From Pelagibacteraceae bacterium (GTDB lineage: Bacteria; Pseudomonadota; Alphaproteobacteria; Pelagibacterales; Pelagibacteraceae): a stretch of DNA of 60,642 nucleotides. Under the pieces are notes generated by a model. It saw only the letters and a program-made list of their open reading frames with translations. It was not told the DNA's origin and did no database searches. The stretch is from positions 1-60,642 of the forward strand of contig VTPM01000002.1 of the NCBI GenBank assembly GCA_008638125.1. Direction: 5' to 3'. Shown piece after piece: positions 7,635 to 16,222 of the stretch. Within the stretch, counting starts at the first letter, position 1; every line of letters begins with the position of its first letter. The translations under genes and the position numbers were made by a program.

Positions 7635-7659
7635 AATTATAACTTTAGATTAACCTAAA

Positions 7660-9375
7660 TTAGTTCCAAGCTTTTTCGAATGGAACAGTTTTTCCTTTAG
7701 GCTTTTCGTCAACTTTAGCTTTTGGTGATCCAGCTTGATTTAACCAATAAGATGCTTCTCTTGGTTTGTTCAATCTTGGTCCACATCCACCGTACGCGTT
7801 GTTAGCTTTATCAGCTGCTTCCATACGTGACATTACTAAGTCCATCTCTTCTGCAAGACGATCCATAGCTTGTTGTGGTGTAAATGCACCAGAGTTAACG
7901 TCACCGATTTGTTGCCACCAGATTTGTGCAAGTTTCGGATAATCCGGAACGTTGATACCTGTTGGCGACCATAGTACTCGGTTTTTAGATCTGTAGAATT
8001 CTACAAGTCCACCTAGTTCAGGAATTCTCTTAGTGAAAGACTCGTGGTTAATATCACTATCTCTAATGATTGTTAAACCAACGTGACTTTTCTTAAGAGA
8101 TACAGTTTTTGAAACTGTAAACTGAGCGTATAACCATGCAGCTTTTCTTCTGTCAACTGGAGTAGACTTGAATAAAGTCCATGATCCAGCATCTTGATAT
8201 CCAAGTTTCATGCCTTCTTCCCAGTATGGTCCTTTTGGTGATGGACCCATTCTCCATAACGGCATACCGTTAGCATCTACTACTTTATTGTTAGGATTTT
8301 TTCCAACTAATGAAGCTGTAAACGCTGTGTACCAGAATATTTGCTGAGCTACGTTACCTGAAGATAACGAAGGTAAAGACTGATAGAAGTCCATAGCTGC
8401 AGCTCCTGGAGGAGCGTATTTTCTTAACCATTCATCCCATTTTGCAATAGCATAAACAGCAGCTGGACCGTTAGCAGCACCACCTCTTGTTACAGAAGCT
8501 CCAACAGGGTTACAAGAACCTTTTTCCATTCTTATTCCCCATTCGTCTACTGGTACTCCGTTTGGTATTCCAGGACTTCCTGCTCCAGCCATTGATAACC
8601 ACGCGTCAGTCATTCTCCAACCTAAGTCAGGAGCTCTTTTACCGTAGTCCATGTGACCGTATACTCTAACACCGTCAATTTCTTTTACATCGTTTGTAAA
8701 GAACTCAGCGATATCTTCGTAAGCAGACCAGTTAACTGGTACACCTAAATCGTATCCGTATTTTGCTTTAAATTTGTCTTGTATATCTTTCTTATCAAAC
8801 CAATCTTTTCTAAACCAATAAAGGTTAGCAAATTGTTGGTCTGGAAGTTGATATAATTTACCATCTGGACCTGTCGTGAAAGAAATTCCAATGAAATCTT
8901 TCAAGTCTAATGTTGGTAAAGTAACATCTTTACCTTCACCAGCCATCCAGTCAGTTAAATTAACTGCTGATTGCATACGTGCGTGTGTACCAATCAAGTC
9001 AGAGTCGTTAATGTATGCATCGTAAATGCTTACGTTAGTTTGCATTTGTGTTTGCACAGCCATTACCACATCACCTTCACCAAGCAATTGATGCTGGACT
9101 TTAATTCCAGTTATATCTTCAAATGCTTTAGTTAAGACTTTCGACTCATATTCATGAGTAGGAATAGTTTCAGATAATACTTTGATAGACATTCCTTTGA
9201 ATGGCTTCGCAGCATTTTGGAACCATTTTAATTCAGCAATTCTATCTTTTTCAGAAAGAGTTGATAAACTAAATTCTCCTTTTGCGTAGTCTGTTACTGC
9301 ATCAGCAAAAACTGATGTAATAACTAATGAAGAAGTAACAGCAACAGCTACTAGAGATCGTATAGTTTTAAACAT
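7660..9375 (-). CDS. glpV: Periplasmic glycerol-binding protein of ABC transporter
   Basis: A 571-residue solute-binding protein. Residues 1-24 form a signal peptide (positive MFKTIR, hydrophobic core, likely cleavage after FADA or SVFA). The mature part is long for this class and contains many aromatic residues, as in the large GlpV-type binding proteins of alphaproteobacteria. It would capture glycerol in the periplasm and deliver it to GlpPQ. Its own promoter (9471-9443) and a strong purine-rich ribosome site (GAGGGG, 9386-9381) suggest high expression. A terminator after the gene separates it from the membrane genes. Codon choice here is less AT-biased than in its neighbours (for example more GGT, CCA and AAC/AAG-type codons), consistent with high expression. 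Substrate is inferred from the cluster. Confidence 0.9.
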   Translation of the reverse strand: MFKTIRSLVAVAVTSSLVITSVFADAVTDYAKGEFSLSTLSEKDRIAELKWFQNAAKPFKGMSIKVLSETIPTHEYESKVLTKAFEDITGIKVQHQLLGEGDVVMAVQTQMQTNVSIYDAYINDSDLIGTHARMQSAVNLTDWMAGEGKDVTLPTLDLKDFIGISFTTGPDGKLYQLPDQQFANLYWFRKDWFDKKDIQDKFKAKYGYDLGVPVNWSAYEDIAEFFTNDVKEIDGVRVYGHMDYGKRAPDLGWRMTDAWLSMAGAGSPGIPNGVPVDEWGIRMEKGSCNPVGASVTRGGAANGPAAVYAIAKWDEWLRKYAPPGAAAMDFYQSLPSLSSGNVAQQIFWYTAFTASLVGKNPNNKVVDANGMPLWRMGPSPKGPYWEEGMKLGYQDAGSWTLFKSTPVDRRKAAWLYAQFTVSKTVSLKKSHVGLTIIRDSDINHESFTKRIPELGGLVEFYRSKNRVLWSPTGINVPDYPKLAQIWWQQIGDVNSGAFTPQQAMDRLAEEMDLVMSRMEAADKANNAYGGCGPRLNKPREASYWLNQAGSPKAKVDEKPKGKTVPFEKAWN

Positions 9376-9442
9376 ATTTTCCCCTCGTTTATTTGTTGTT
9401 GTTTACTTTTTTAGTTTTGTCTTTATGACTTACTTGGCGGGA

Positions 9443-9471
9443 AACTTAATGTCCAAGATGGTTTTTGTCAA
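9443..9471 (-). promoter_or_regulatory. Internal promoter of glpV
   Basis: On the minus strand TTGACA (9471-9466) matches the -35 consensus exactly. A 17-bp spacer leads to TAAGTT (9448-9443), a weaker -10. A start near 9436 gives a leader of about 60 nt that is A-rich and unstructured, ending in GAGGGG (9386-9381) 5 bp before the glpV ATG. An 8-bp C run on this strand (9487-9480) lies 8 bp upstream of the -35. A 5-bp inverted repeat (CTTGG at 9433-9437, CCAAG at 9453-9457) flanks the -10. The 137-bp gap holds no gene. Confidence 0.6.
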
Positions 9472-9512
9472 ACTATAATGGGGGGGGTAAATTCTAACAG
9501 TTGTTTCAACTC

Positions 9513-11009
9513 TTAGTTGTTTTTACTTAAGGTTCTGCTTATTGCTACAGACCATTCTTTCAAAAGTAGTTTTCTTTTTTTGGTAGCAATTTTTGGCGTA
9601 AAGTTTTTATCTAAGTGCCAATTCTTTGAAATATCTTTTAAGGATTTATAAACTCCAATTTGAAGGCCAGCCATAAATGCTGCTCCAAGTGCTGTGGTTT
9701 CTTGAACCTTTGGTCTTAAAACTTTGGTGTTTATGATGTCAGATAAAAATTGTGAAAACCAATTATTCATAACCATTCCACCATCAACTTTAACTAACCT
9801 TGGTTTAAGTCCGTCATGTTGCATAGCATCAAAAAGATCGTAAGTTTGGTAAGCAACAGACTCAATTGTAGCTCTGATAATTTCCTTCGGACTTGTATCT
9901 CTAGTTAAACCACACAGAACGCCTCTTGCATTTGCGTCCCAATAAGGAGCACCAAGACCTGTAAAAGCTGGAACAAGATAAATTCCCTTGTTATCTTTCA
10001 ATGATTGAACAATTTTTTCTGTCTCAGATGCCTTTTTAAAAAAATGCATTCTATCTCTTAGCCACTGAACCCCTGCGCCAGCTATAAAAATAGATCCCTC
10101 CATCGCATAAGTCGTTTTCCCTTTTATCCTATAAGCTATTGTCGTTAATAATCTATTTTTTGAATAAATAATTTTACTACCTGTGTTTAGTAATACGAAA
10201 GCTCCAGTCCCGTATGTACTTTTTAATGATCCAGGCTCAAAACAACACTGTCCTATTGTTGCAGATTGTTGGTCACCAACAACTCCAGTTATTGATATAG
10301 GTTTTCCTGTTATTGAAGGATGGGTATGTCCATAATCATCAGCACAGTCTTTAACCATTGGAAGAATGTGTTTTTCTATTTTTAAAAGTTTTAAAATATT
10401 ATCATCCCACTGATTATTTGTAATATTATAAATCATTGTTCTACTAGCATTAGTAGCATCGGTTGCGTGAACTTTTCCTCTAGTTAATCGCCAAATCAAA
10501 AAGCTATCAATTGTTCCAAATAGAAGTTGTTTCTTTTTCATCAACTTCTTAGCAAGAGGAACATTGTCTAATACCCATTTAATTTTTGTTCCTGAAAAAT
10601 ATGAGTCAATCAAAAGACCTGTTCTATTGAAGATTAAAGTTTCTTTATTTTGTTTTCTTAGTTTTTTACAAAATTCTTCTTGTCTTCGGTCTTGCCAAAC
10701 AATTGCATTGTAAACAGCTTTTCCAGTTTTTTTATCCCAAAGAATTGTTGTTTCCCTTTGGTTGGTAATTCCAATTGTTAAGATTTTTCCTTTTAAAGCT
10801 TTGGATTTTTTTATTACATCTAATAAAGTTTTTTTCGTAGTTGACCATATTTCCTCAGGATCGTGTTCTACCCATCCACTTTTTGGGAAATATTGCGTGA
10901 ATTCTTTTTGTGATGAAAAAATTGGCTGGCCTTTAAGATTGAATAGAATTGCTCTGCTTGATGTTGTTCCTTGGTCTATTGAGATAATAAAATTTTTATC
11001 TTTTTTCAT
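9513..11009 (-). CDS. glpK: Glycerol kinase
   Basis: A 498-residue FGGY-family kinase that phosphorylates glycerol to sn-glycerol 3-phosphate with ATP, trapping it in the cell. The N-terminal ATP motif is SIDQGTTSSRAILF (residues 10-23). GWVEHDPEEIW, TNQRETT and the substrate segment NAIVWQDRR follow. The central part has TYGTGAF, and the C-terminal half has AFTGLGAPYWD and the second phosphate motif KVDGGMVMN. Length and motifs are standard for the family. The start lies 2 bp after the gpsA stop. After the stop there is a small AGTTG/CAACT hairpin (9499-9511) without a U-tract, then the glpV promoter. Confidence 0.96.
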   Translation of the reverse strand: MKKDKNFIISIDQGTTSSRAILFNLKGQPIFSSQKEFTQYFPKSGWVEHDPEEIWSTTKKTLLDVIKKSKALKGKILTIGITNQRETTILWDKKTGKAVYNAIVWQDRRQEEFCKKLRKQNKETLIFNRTGLLIDSYFSGTKIKWVLDNVPLAKKLMKKKQLLFGTIDSFLIWRLTRGKVHATDATNASRTMIYNITNNQWDDNILKLLKIEKHILPMVKDCADDYGHTHPSITGKPISITGVVGDQQSATIGQCCFEPGSLKSTYGTGAFVLLNTGSKIIYSKNRLLTTIAYRIKGKTTYAMEGSIFIAGAGVQWLRDRMHFFKKASETEKIVQSLKDNKGIYLVPAFTGLGAPYWDANARGVLCGLTRDTSPKEIIRATIESVAYQTYDLFDAMQHDGLKPRLVKVDGGMVMNNWFSQFLSDIINTKVLRPKVQETTALGAAFMAGLQIGVYKSLKDISKNWHLDKNFTPKIATKKRKLLLKEWSVAISRTLSKNN

Positions 11010-11011
11010 TC

Positions 11012-12058
11012 TTAATTAAAATATTGCCAATCAAACTCTAATTTTTTATCTTCAATTATAGCGTTAATCATACCTAGCATTAAAGGTAATTTTTTTTTAT
11101 CAAAATCCTCATTAACTTTCTTACCTATTTCAATAGCAAGATCGGCGCCTTCAACAGTAACTTTTTCCATTTTAGATTTTTTAGCCTCTGAAAAAGTCAT
11201 TCCTTCACCTATATATGATCCCATTTTACTATTTCTACCACCACCAGAACTCACATATAAATCACCAAGACCAGCTAATCCTTTAACTGTTTCTTTTTTA
11301 CCTTTTAAATGTTCTACAAAAATTTCCATTTCCTGAACTGATTGTTTTATTAATGCAGAGGCAGTATTTAAATAATTCTTTTCTCTAATTTCATTAGATG
11401 CATTTTTACTGCAAAGCCCTTTAGCAGCTCCAACGGCCATAGAAAAAATATTTTTAACTGCCGCACAAACTTCAACTCCATGTAAATCATCAGAAAAAGA
11501 TGTGTGGTAATAATTTGTATTAAGCATCGAGGCAATTTTTTTAGCAGTTGAAACATCTTTATTCGCGATAACTACACTACTATGGACTCTATTAGCTAGT
11601 CCGGTAGCCAAACATGGCCCACCAACTGCTGAAATATTAATTTCTTTGATGCCCTTAGAAGACAAAAGTCGTTCAAGCTTATCAACTAAAAGTTCATAAT
11701 TATTTTGATAAATACTAAGGCCTTTTGTTAGCATTAAAATATCAGGTAATTTTTTATTATTATAAATTCTAAAAAGTTGATCGGCTACCCACTCTATGCC
11801 TTTCGAGCTAATACCTAAAACGATTAGGTCTACATTACTTTTAAAAATAGCATCAAATTGATCAAACTTTAGAATATTAATACCTTGAGGTATCTCTGTG
11901 TTTAATCCAGGATGAAGTCTATTATTCTTATTAAGCTGATCAATAAAATCATTCTCTAAATGAGTGCCAACGATATTTATATCGTGATTATTATCTAAAC
12001 AAGGAAAAGCAAAAGCTGTTCCCATTGCACCTGCACCTATAATCACAATTTTAGACAT
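11012..12058 (-). CDS. gpsA: NAD(P)-dependent glycerol-3-phosphate dehydrogenase (GpsA-like)
   Basis: A 348-residue soluble enzyme that interconverts sn-glycerol 3-phosphate and dihydroxyacetone phosphate. The Rossmann motif GAGAMGTAFAFP is at 8-19. The family segment VGGPCLATGLANR, the catalytic-helix motif GVEVCAAVKNIFSMAVGAAKG and the glycine-rich GLAGLGDLYVSSGGGRNSKMG are all present. It looks divergent from the housekeeping GpsA that makes lipid precursors, and it sits directly before glpK. It may run in the oxidising direction for glycerol catabolism, since no glpD is in view. Direction and paralogy are inferences. The gene starts 3 bp after trkH ends. Confidence 0.85.
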   Translation of the reverse strand: MSKIVIIGAGAMGTAFAFPCLDNNHDINIVGTHLENDFIDQLNKNNRLHPGLNTEIPQGINILKFDQFDAIFKSNVDLIVLGISSKGIEWVADQLFRIYNNKKLPDILMLTKGLSIYQNNYELLVDKLERLLSSKGIKEINISAVGGPCLATGLANRVHSSVVIANKDVSTAKKIASMLNTNYYHTSFSDDLHGVEVCAAVKNIFSMAVGAAKGLCSKNASNEIREKNYLNTASALIKQSVQEMEIFVEHLKGKKETVKGLAGLGDLYVSSGGGRNSKMGSYIGEGMTFSEAKKSKMEKVTVEGADLAIEIGKKVNEDFDKKKLPLMLGMINAIIEDKKLEFDWQYFN

Positions 12059-12061
12059 AAG

Positions 12062-13480
12062 TTAATTTTTGGTAATTATTTTTTTGATAATTATAAAAAA
12101 TGATATTAACTCAATTTTTCCCAAAATCATAAATAAAATCATAAATGATTTTGATGTTGTTAATAAATCAGAAAATGAAATTTCACTTAATCCAAAAAGA
12201 TTCGAATTAACTGTATTGGTAATAGTTAAAATTGATAGTTTAAAAGAATTTTCAAAATCAAGTCCTCCGGCTGTCAGAATGCTAGATAGAATAAAAATAC
12301 TAATAAAAAAACAGATAAATAACAAAAATGAGGAATTTAAATTATTGTTATCAATCTTATATTCCGTTTTTAAAATACTTTGATTAATGATTATATTTGG
12401 AGTCACCAATCTAAAAATTTCTAACATTGAAGATTTAAGTAAAATATAAATTCTAATCAATTTAATACCTGAAGAATTTGAAATAACTGAACCACCTAAA
12501 ATAGTAAGAAAAATAAAAAATAAATAAAAGTTTTTTGGTGGAGAATAAGATGTTATGCCTGAATTACTTAAGCTGCTTACAACTGAAATTAATGAATTGA
12601 TAAAATTTATATTTCCTATTGATATAAATACAACTAAGCTAAAAAATAAAATAACAAATAGAATCAAAATATCTTCATAGTGTTTTTTTAAAGTATTTAA
12701 ATTTGAAAATAGACTATAAAAAAAATAAAGATTTAAAATAGAAAGTAATAAACCAATTAATAAAATTATTTTTTGTGAAGAATTTCTTATGATGCTTGAA
12801 AGTTCATTAGTTGGTAAAAATCCACCTGTAGAACTAATTGTCATAGCTAAATTAAACCCGTTAAACAGTCTTACACCAGAAAAGGTAAATAAAATAAAAA
12901 TTAAGGCAGTTAAAAATAGATAAAGAAAAAAAACTTTAGTTACTATTATTTTTGTGTCTTTATAGAGATTTGTTGCTTTATCGGGATTATATACAAGATG
13001 CGTTAATTTAAATTCATTTCTAAAATTAGAAAAAATAAGAATTAAAAAAATTAGAAAATATAAACCTCCTATCCATTGTGATGATGATCTCCATATAATT
13101 AATGTTGGGTCTAAAAGCTTAATATTAGTAAATATTGAAAAACCTGTTGCTGTAAGGCCTGATGTGGCTTCAAAAAAAGAATCTATAAATGTTATTTGAT
13201 AGTAACTTAAGTAATAAGGAACAGAGATTAAGAGAGAAATTAAAAAATATGTTAATAATATTAAAATTAACTGCTCACCAAAATTTATATTTTTTTCAGC
13301 ATTCTTGCTAAAAAAATATAAAATTACAGATAAAAATAAAGATAAGCCAAGAGTAATTAAATAAGAATTTAAATTTAAATAATGATCGAAGTAAGAAGAA
13401 TATAAAATGTTAAAGAAAGATAAAAAAACAATAGGATAACAGGATAAACTTAAATAATAGGAAATGCCTTTAAGATTCAT
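12062..13480 (-). CDS. trkH: Trk potassium uptake membrane subunit
   Basis: A 472-residue polytopic membrane protein with about ten hydrophobic segments and four pore-loop repeats. Filter-like motifs are visible as SGLTATGFS, SSTGGF and SNSGI. The fourth, near NTVNSNLFGL, is less regular, as is common in this family. TrkH forms the K+ channel in the inner membrane and is gated by TrkA, encoded 2 bp upstream. The sequence is very rich in Ile, Phe and Asn, as expected in AT-rich DNA. Confidence 0.88.
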   Translation of the reverse strand: MNLKGISYYLSLSCYPIVFLSFFNILYSSYFDHYLNLNSYLITLGLSLFLSVILYFFSKNAEKNINFGEQLILILLTYFLISLLISVPYYLSYYQITFIDSFFEATSGLTATGFSIFTNIKLLDPTLIIWRSSSQWIGGLYFLIFLILIFSNFRNEFKLTHLVYNPDKATNLYKDTKIIVTKVFFLYLFLTALIFILFTFSGVRLFNGFNLAMTISSTGGFLPTNELSSIIRNSSQKIILLIGLLLSILNLYFFYSLFSNLNTLKKHYEDILILFVILFFSLVVFISIGNINFINSLISVVSSLSNSGITSYSPPKNFYLFFIFLTILGGSVISNSSGIKLIRIYILLKSSMLEIFRLVTPNIIINQSILKTEYKIDNNNLNSSFLLFICFFISIFILSSILTAGGLDFENSFKLSILTITNTVNSNLFGLSEISFSDLLTTSKSFMILFMILGKIELISFFIIIKKIITKN

Positions 13481-13482
13481 TT

Positions 13483-14856
13483 CTATATAGAACTTAATCT
13501 AAATATGCTTTCAACTTCTTGGATTAATTCTCTTTTTGCTAAGAAAACTACTAAATCATCTTTTTCAAATATAAAGTCTGTTTTAGGAATAATTACTTTT
13601 TTATCTCTTAAAATTGCACCAATTCTAATATGTTCTGGCAAATTAGAATTTTTAATAGATTTATTTAATAACTCTGATTTTTCTAAAATTTCAGCCTCGA
13701 TAAACTCATATTCACCATCTAGCACCGAGTAAACTGTTTCTATTGTGCCTTTGTGAACATGTTCCATAATTCTTGAAACTGTTGTCATTCGAGGATCTAC
13801 CAGATCATCTATGTTTAATGATTTTTGTAATAGACTGTAATTAGACTTATTTACAATGGCAATAGTTCGTTTGGCAGGACTATATTTTTCAGCTAGCACG
13901 CAAACCATAATGTTATCTTCATCGTCATTCGTTAAGGCTAAGATTGTTTCTGCTTCTTCTATATTCGCTTCTTTTAAAATTTCTTCATCTAATGCATCGC
14001 CACAAATTACAATTGACGAAGATAATTCTGAGGCAATTAGCTCTGCTCGATCCTTATTTTTTTCAATAATCTTAACTCTTGCTCCTTCAAAATTTTTCTC
14101 TAACAATCTAGCTAGGTTCAATCCTATGTTTCCACCGCCAACAATAACAATTTTATTAGCAACTTTTTCTTCATGTCCAAAGGCTTTTAAAATTTGATTT
14201 AATTGCTCAGTGCTTACAACAACATAAGCTTTATCGCCTTCTAATAATTGATCTTTCTTTTTAAAGAAAACAAATTTATTTTTTCTTACCGCTCCAAGAA
14301 TATTTGCTTTAAAATCTGGGAACTTTTCTGTTAAATTTTTTAATGGCATATTCATTATTGGACAATTTTTTCCAACAGCAATTTCTAAAACTTTAATTTT
14401 ATCTCCAGCGAATGGTACGTTGTCTAGTGCCCCTGGGGCTTCTAATTTTCTAAAAAGTGACTTTGCTACTTCTGCTTCTGGAGAAATTATTACATCAATA
14501 GGCAAATTAGATTTATTATAAAGTTTACTCCATTTACCATCTAAAAATTCTCTAGATCTTATTCTTGCAATTTTTTTTCCAACATTAAATAAACTGTGGG
14601 CAAGCTGACAAATGATCATATTCGTTTCGTCGTTTCTGGTCACAGCAATAATCATATCTGCATTTTCTGCTCCTGCATTTTCAAGTACGTTTGGAAATGT
14701 AGCTCTACCCACAATTCCTTTTACATCTTGAGTTTCATTAATGCGTTTAATGTCTTCAGAAGATTGATCAATCACTGTTACTGAATGACCTTGTGCTGAT
14801 AATTGTTTGCTAATTGAGAAGCCGACTTTGCCAGCTCCACATATGATTATATTCAT
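13483..14856 (-). CDS. trkA: Trk potassium uptake regulatory protein
   Basis: A 457-residue peripheral protein built from two RCK modules. The first nucleotide motif is IICGAGKVGFSISKQL (residues 3-18). The second is IVGGGNIGLNLARLLEKN (about 237-254). Each RCK_N domain is followed by a C-terminal TrkA_C domain (about 135-225 and 370-455). It binds NAD(H) or ATP and gates TrkH. It lies between ntrX and trkH with 2-bp gaps on both sides, an order typical of alphaproteobacteria. Confidence 0.94.
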   Translation of the reverse strand: MNIIICGAGKVGFSISKQLSAQGHSVTVIDQSSEDIKRINETQDVKGIVGRATFPNVLENAGAENADMIIAVTRNDETNMIICQLAHSLFNVGKKIARIRSREFLDGKWSKLYNKSNLPIDVIISPEAEVAKSLFRKLEAPGALDNVPFAGDKIKVLEIAVGKNCPIMNMPLKNLTEKFPDFKANILGAVRKNKFVFFKKKDQLLEGDKAYVVVSTEQLNQILKAFGHEEKVANKIVIVGGGNIGLNLARLLEKNFEGARVKIIEKNKDRAELIASELSSSIVICGDALDEEILKEANIEEAETILALTNDDEDNIMVCVLAEKYSPAKRTIAIVNKSNYSLLQKSLNIDDLVDPRMTTVSRIMEHVHKGTIETVYSVLDGEYEFIEAEILEKSELLNKSIKNSNLPEHIRIGAILRDKKVIIPKTDFIFEKDDLVVFLAKRELIQEVESIFRLSSI

Positions 14857-14858
14857 TT

Positions 14859-16220
14859 TTAATTAAGACCTTTTATACCTAAAGCTTTTAGTTTTCTATG
14901 AAGAGCTGATCTTTCCATTCCAATAAAATCAGCAGTTTTTGAGACATTGCCATTATTTTTCTTCAATTGATTGATTAAGTAGTTTGTTTCAAATTTTTCC
15001 CTAGCTTCTTTTAGAGGAACAGACAGGGTATTGTTCATTGTTTCATTATTTATACTTGGATTCTCCGATAAGATTTCAGTTAAAATTTTATTTGTATCCT
15101 TTTTATCTTCATTTAATGACAATATTGTAACTCTTTCAATTAAATTTCTAAGTTCTCTAATATTTCCTGGCCAATTATAACTATATAGTAAATCATTGTT
15201 TGCATCTATTTCGGCCTCAGGTACTCCATTAATTTCGGCAACTTTTTTCTTAAAATAGTTAATTAGCAAAGGTATATCTTCAGTTCTAGATTGTAATGAT
15301 GGTAGATTGATCGGAACTACATTTATTCTATGATATAAATCTTCTCTAAATTTTTTTTCATCAACTAAATTCTTTAAATCTTTAGATGTTGAAGAAATAA
15401 TTCTAATATTTGCATAAACATCTTTTGTTCCATTAACTCTTTTAAATTTTTGATCAATTAAAACTCTTAGAATATTGGATTGAATTTCTAAAGGTATTTC
15501 CGAAATTTCATCGAATAGTAAAGTTCCGTTATTTGCTTTTTCCAAAATACCAAAATTTATAGCACCGTTGTCTAATTCTTCTCCAAAAAGTTGTTTCTCA
15601 TAATTTTTCTCTTTTAGTAAAGCGGCATTAAAAACAATAAAAGGATTTTTAGCTCTCCCAGAACTTTTATGTATTTTTCTTGCAACTAACTCCTTGCCAG
15701 TTCCTGTTGGACCTGAAATTAATATTCTACTCTCAGCAGAAGCTAATTTTTCTATTATCTTTTTTATTTTAATTATTTCTTGGCTTTGTCCTATTAAATC
15801 AAAGGAATGAAATAATTTATTTTCAAAATTAATTTTTTCATTCTTAATTTTAAATACTTCATCCGCACGTTTTACATAATTCAATAACTTTTCAGTTGAA
15901 AAGGGTTTTTCTACAAATTCATATGCACCTAAACGTACAGCCTCTACAGCCACTTGAACTGTTGCATGACCAGAGATCATTATTACAGGTAAATCTTTAT
16001 TTTTATTCATTAAAACTTTTAATAAATCGATACCGTCTTTGTCTCCTTTGTCTAATTTAATATCTACAATGGCTAAATCTGGAAGTTTAGTATTTATTTC
16101 AGTTAAAGCTTGATCATAATTAGCTGCTGACCTAACTGTGTAGCCATTATCGGATAAAATATTACAGATTAAAAAACGTATATCTGCGTTGTCATCAATA
16201 ACTAAAATTTCAGTTTTCAT
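14859..16220 (-). CDS. ntrX: NtrX response regulator without the sigma54-contact loop
   Basis: A 453-residue response regulator. The receiver domain (1-120) has Asp9-Asp10 and phosphoacceptor Asp53, with Lys105. A AAA+ domain follows with Walker A GPTGTGKE (170-177) and the Walker B region GTLLFDEIS. The GAFTGA loop, which contacts sigma54 RNA polymerase, should sit between LFG (211-213) and NGTLLFDE. Here that stretch is short and reads GAINFG, so the loop is gone. The C-terminus (about 415-453) is a Fis-type helix-turn-helix. It probably regulates sigma70-type promoters in response to NtrY. Nitrogen or redox control is a family inference. The gene starts 2 bp after ntrY ends. Confidence 0.92.
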   Translation of the reverse strand: MKTEILVIDDNADIRFLICNILSDNGYTVRSAANYDQALTEINTKLPDLAIVDIKLDKGDKDGIDLLKVLMNKNKDLPVIMISGHATVQVAVEAVRLGAYEFVEKPFSTEKLLNYVKRADEVFKIKNEKINFENKLFHSFDLIGQSQEIIKIKKIIEKLASAESRILISGPTGTGKELVARKIHKSSGRAKNPFIVFNAALLKEKNYEKQLFGEELDNGAINFGILEKANNGTLLFDEISEIPLEIQSNILRVLIDQKFKRVNGTKDVYANIRIISSTSKDLKNLVDEKKFREDLYHRINVVPINLPSLQSRTEDIPLLINYFKKKVAEINGVPEAEIDANNDLLYSYNWPGNIRELRNLIERVTILSLNEDKKDTNKILTEILSENPSINNETMNNTLSVPLKEAREKFETNYLINQLKKNNGNVSKTADFIGMERSALHRKLKALGIKGLN

Positions 16221-16222
16221 TG

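Noticed and set aside
9499-9511. AGTTG-TTT-CAACT hairpin after glpK as a terminator
   Set aside because: The stem is short and no U-tract follows on the minus strand.
13856-14197. Open frame on the plus strand opposite trkA
   Set aside because: Antisense to conserved TrkA domains, with low-complexity Ser/Phe-rich translation.
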